The notes below the pieces were generated by a model, which saw nothing but the letters and a program-made list of their open reading frames with translations, did no database searches and was not told where the DNA came from. Positions 62,684 through 64,000 of a DNA stretch of 64,000 nt are shown one piece after another; position 1 is the stretch's first letter; every line of letters starts with the position of its first letter. The translations under genes were made by a program, and so were the position numbers. The DNA comes from Flagellimonas_A sp039592695. GTDB taxonomy: Bacteria; Bacteroidota; Bacteroidia; Flavobacteriales; Flavobacteriaceae. The stretch spans positions 186,001 to 250,000 of the forward strand of contig NZ_JBBUTK010000003.1 of the NCBI RefSeq assembly GCF_039592695.1. Direction: 5' to 3'.

Positions 62684-63463
62684 ATGCGCGTTCGACCGAT
62701 ATTTTGTCTGTCCCTTATGCTTGCTTCCTTTTTTGCCAATGCACAGAAAATTGACAATTTCACCTATCACTTGGGCGCATTGGTTCGTGGCGACAGCACA
62801 GTCAAAAAACTTTCGTTGGTGTTTACGGGCGACCAATTTGCAGATGGGGGTGGCCATATTGCAAAAACATTGAAAGAGCACGGCATTAAGGGCGCCTTCT
62901 TTTTTACAGGAAACTTTTATCGGAATCCGAATTTTGAAGAAATCATCAAAAGCTTGGTCAAAGACGGTCACTACCTCGGAGCACACTCTGATAGGCATTT
63001 ATTGTATTGCGACTGGAACAACAGGGACAGTCTTTTGGTCAGCAAAACCCAGTTCGTAAACGATTTGGAGAACAACTACAACGAGATGGCACGTTTTGGC
63101 ATCACAAAAGAGCAGGCTCCTTTCTTTCTGCCACCTTACGAATGGTACAACCAAACCATTAGTGAATGGACGCAAAAAAAAGGGCTTCAACTCATCAATA
63201 TGACCCACGGTACACTTTCACACGCTGATTACACCACTCCTGATATGCCAAACTATCGAAACAGTGAAGAAATTTATGATAGTATTATTGATTTTGAGGA
63301 GAAAAATCCCACTGGTCTCAATGGGTTTCTATTGCTCATCCATTTCGGCACCGATCCCAATAGAACAGACAAATTTTATCACCGTTTGCCTGAACTCATC
63401 ACTGAAATTTCCGCTAGGGGATATGAATTCGTCACTTTGACAGAGCTTCTTGCAAACCGTTAG
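62684..63463 (+). CDS. Polysaccharide deacetylase-like exported protein
   Basis: A 259-residue protein with a signal peptide ending near FFANAQ. The NodB-type fold is suggested by LVFTGDQFADGGGHIAKTL (first Asp), GIKGAFFFTGNFYRN, GHYLGAHSDRHLLYCDW (metal His pair) and FLPPYEWYN, near LLIHFGTDPNRTDKFY at the C-terminus. The normal TFDDG is replaced by FTGDQ, so the catalytic base is shifted or altered. It probably acts on envelope or environmental polysaccharide. It lies 49 bp before the GH9 gene on the same strand, so the two may share a transcript. Confidence 0.85.
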   Translation: MRVRPIFCLSLMLASFFANAQKIDNFTYHLGALVRGDSTVKKLSLVFTGDQFADGGGHIAKTLKEHGIKGAFFFTGNFYRNPNFEEIIKSLVKDGHYLGAHSDRHLLYCDWNNRDSLLVSKTQFVNDLENNYNEMARFGITKEQAPFFLPPYEWYNQTISEWTQKKGLQLINMTHGTLSHADYTTPDMPNYRNSEEIYDSIIDFEEKNPTGLNGFLLLIHFGTDPNRTDKFYHRLPELITEISARGYEFVTLTELLANR

Positions 63464-63512
63464 TTTTAGCAGTATATTTCCTAATAGATCACATCTTAAA
63501 ATTGCCGTTTCA

Positions 63513-64000
63513 ATGTACCGTTTTCTTGTATTGATAGTGTTGTTTGGGCAATCTGTTTTTGGCAGTGCGATTTCTGAAAATATACACATACGCATAAACC
63601 AATTGGGGTATCTTCCTGAAGAATCAAAAATCGCCTTGGTCTTTTCGAGTCAAAGGGTCAATGAAGATTTTCTTCTGATTTCTGCGGATGGGCAACAACC
63701 TGTCATGACCATCACTCCCAAACGTTCAAAACAAAAAAGTTGGGGAACCTTTCAGTACTATTATACACTTGATTTTACGGGAATTTCCCGAGAGGGATAC
63801 TATTTTTTACAGGGGAAGAGGACAAAGACCAAGTCACGGCCCTTTGCGATTTCTATGGATGCCTACTTGCACAAAAGCGAAAAATTGTTGGAGTTCATGC
63901 GGCAGCAGCGCTGTGGTTACAATCCATTCTTTGATATGGTATGCCACCAGCGGGACGGCCGTTCTTTTTACGGCCCCATGCCTGACTCAACCTTTGTCGA
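63513..64000 (+). CDS. GH9-type glycoside hydrolase, 3' end outside window
   Basis: The first 162 residues are visible. After a signal peptide (YRFLVLIVLFGQSVFG) comes the GH9-type N-terminal immunoglobulin-like domain: IHIRINQLGYLPEESKIAL, then a strand-rich stretch up to FAISMDAYL. The catalytic part begins with SEKLLEFMRQQRCGYN and CHQRDGRSFYG. GH9 includes endoglucanases and exo-beta-glucosaminidases, and the N-acetylglucosamine type would suit the deacetylase-like gene just upstream (inference). The frame is still open at the window end. Confidence 0.85.
   Translation, partial: MYRFLVLIVLFGQSVFGSAISENIHIRINQLGYLPEESKIALVFSSQRVNEDFLLISADGQQPVMTITPKRSKQKSWGTFQYYYTLDFTGISREGYYFLQGKRTKTKSRPFAISMDAYLHKSEKLLEFMRQQRCGYNPFFDMVCHQRDGRSFYGPMPDSTFV

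Noticed and set aside
1..64000. tRNA, rRNA, insertion sequences or prophage genes
   Set aside because: I looked in the intergenic gaps for cloverleaf-like or rRNA-like blocks and among the proteins for transposases, integrases and capsid genes, and found none.

Overview
The window looks like chromosomal DNA of a member of the Flavobacteriaceae (Bacteroidota), probably marine or particle-associated. The supporting signs are an N-acyl-ornithine transcarbamylase in place of ordinary ArgF, mevalonate-pathway genes, a SusC/SusD pair, a type IX secretion (gliding-type) C-terminal domain followed by a PorP/SprF partner, many predicted lipoproteins, AT-rich leaders without strong Shine-Dalgarno sequences, and moderate GC. 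No tRNA, rRNA, insertion sequence, prophage or CRISPR array was seen. Genus and species cannot be fixed from this sequence alone.

Region 1 (1-8454) is an arginine cluster in one direction: argC (cut by the window edge), a VOC/glyoxalase-fold gene, proC, argD, an argF' transcarbamylase, argB, argE, argH, and a small DUF3253 gene coupled to argH by a GTGA overlap. Five junctions carry a dispersed palindromic repeat family. It supplies the last codons and the stop of argD and argF', and it places a hairpin about 12-15 nt ahead of four start codons. Ser90 of the transcarbamylase predicts the N-succinyl rather than the N-acetyl route.

Region 2 (8613-16353) holds a 2271-residue secreted protein with two PKD-like/BspA-repeat blocks, nine FnIII-like repeats and a gliding-type C-terminal domain, followed 4 bp later by a PorP/SprF-type outer-membrane partner. 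Region 3 (16370-22604) is housekeeping: an rRNA pseudouridine synthase, a nitrilase, a UbiA prenyltransferase, mevalonate kinase, diphosphomevalonate decarboxylase, TspO and a DUF1697 protein. Region 4 (22679-27621) handles glycerol: glpK and glpF, separated by a 7-bp tandem repeat, then a BaiN/HI0933-type flavoprotein, a glycerophosphodiester phosphodiesterase, and a small four-helix membrane protein behind a perfect 27-bp palindrome.

Region 5 (27644-37990) is an alpha-glucan utilisation locus. A LacI-family regulator, a GH65 phosphorylase and a lipoprotein GH13 form a minus-strand operon. A SusC/SusD pair runs divergently, and a strong LacI-type operator lies between them. A terminator follows susD. 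Region 6 (38298-47992) is a tight five-gene operon of exported proteins: two paralogous giant FG-GAP/UnbV lipoproteins, a vanadium-haloperoxidase-like lipoprotein with all the vanadate ligands, a membrane-anchored GyrI-like protein and a beta-propeller-like lipoprotein. It is the best candidate here for an uncharacterised system.

Region 7 (47989-56319) is rich in phosphate and signalling genes. It contains a 1232-residue lipoprotein joining a metallophosphatase, a CotH-like kinase motif region, an RTX-like stretch and an outer-membrane barrel. It also has an HD-hydrolase/Pycsar-effector (PycTM) fusion, a GAF protein and another metallophosphoesterase. Region 8 (56316-64000) has an exported class V aminotransferase-like enzyme, a secreted protein of unknown function, a penicillin-acylase-family lipoprotein, an MsbA-like ABC exporter, a polysaccharide deacetylase-like protein and the start of a GH9 glycoside hydrolase cut by the window end.
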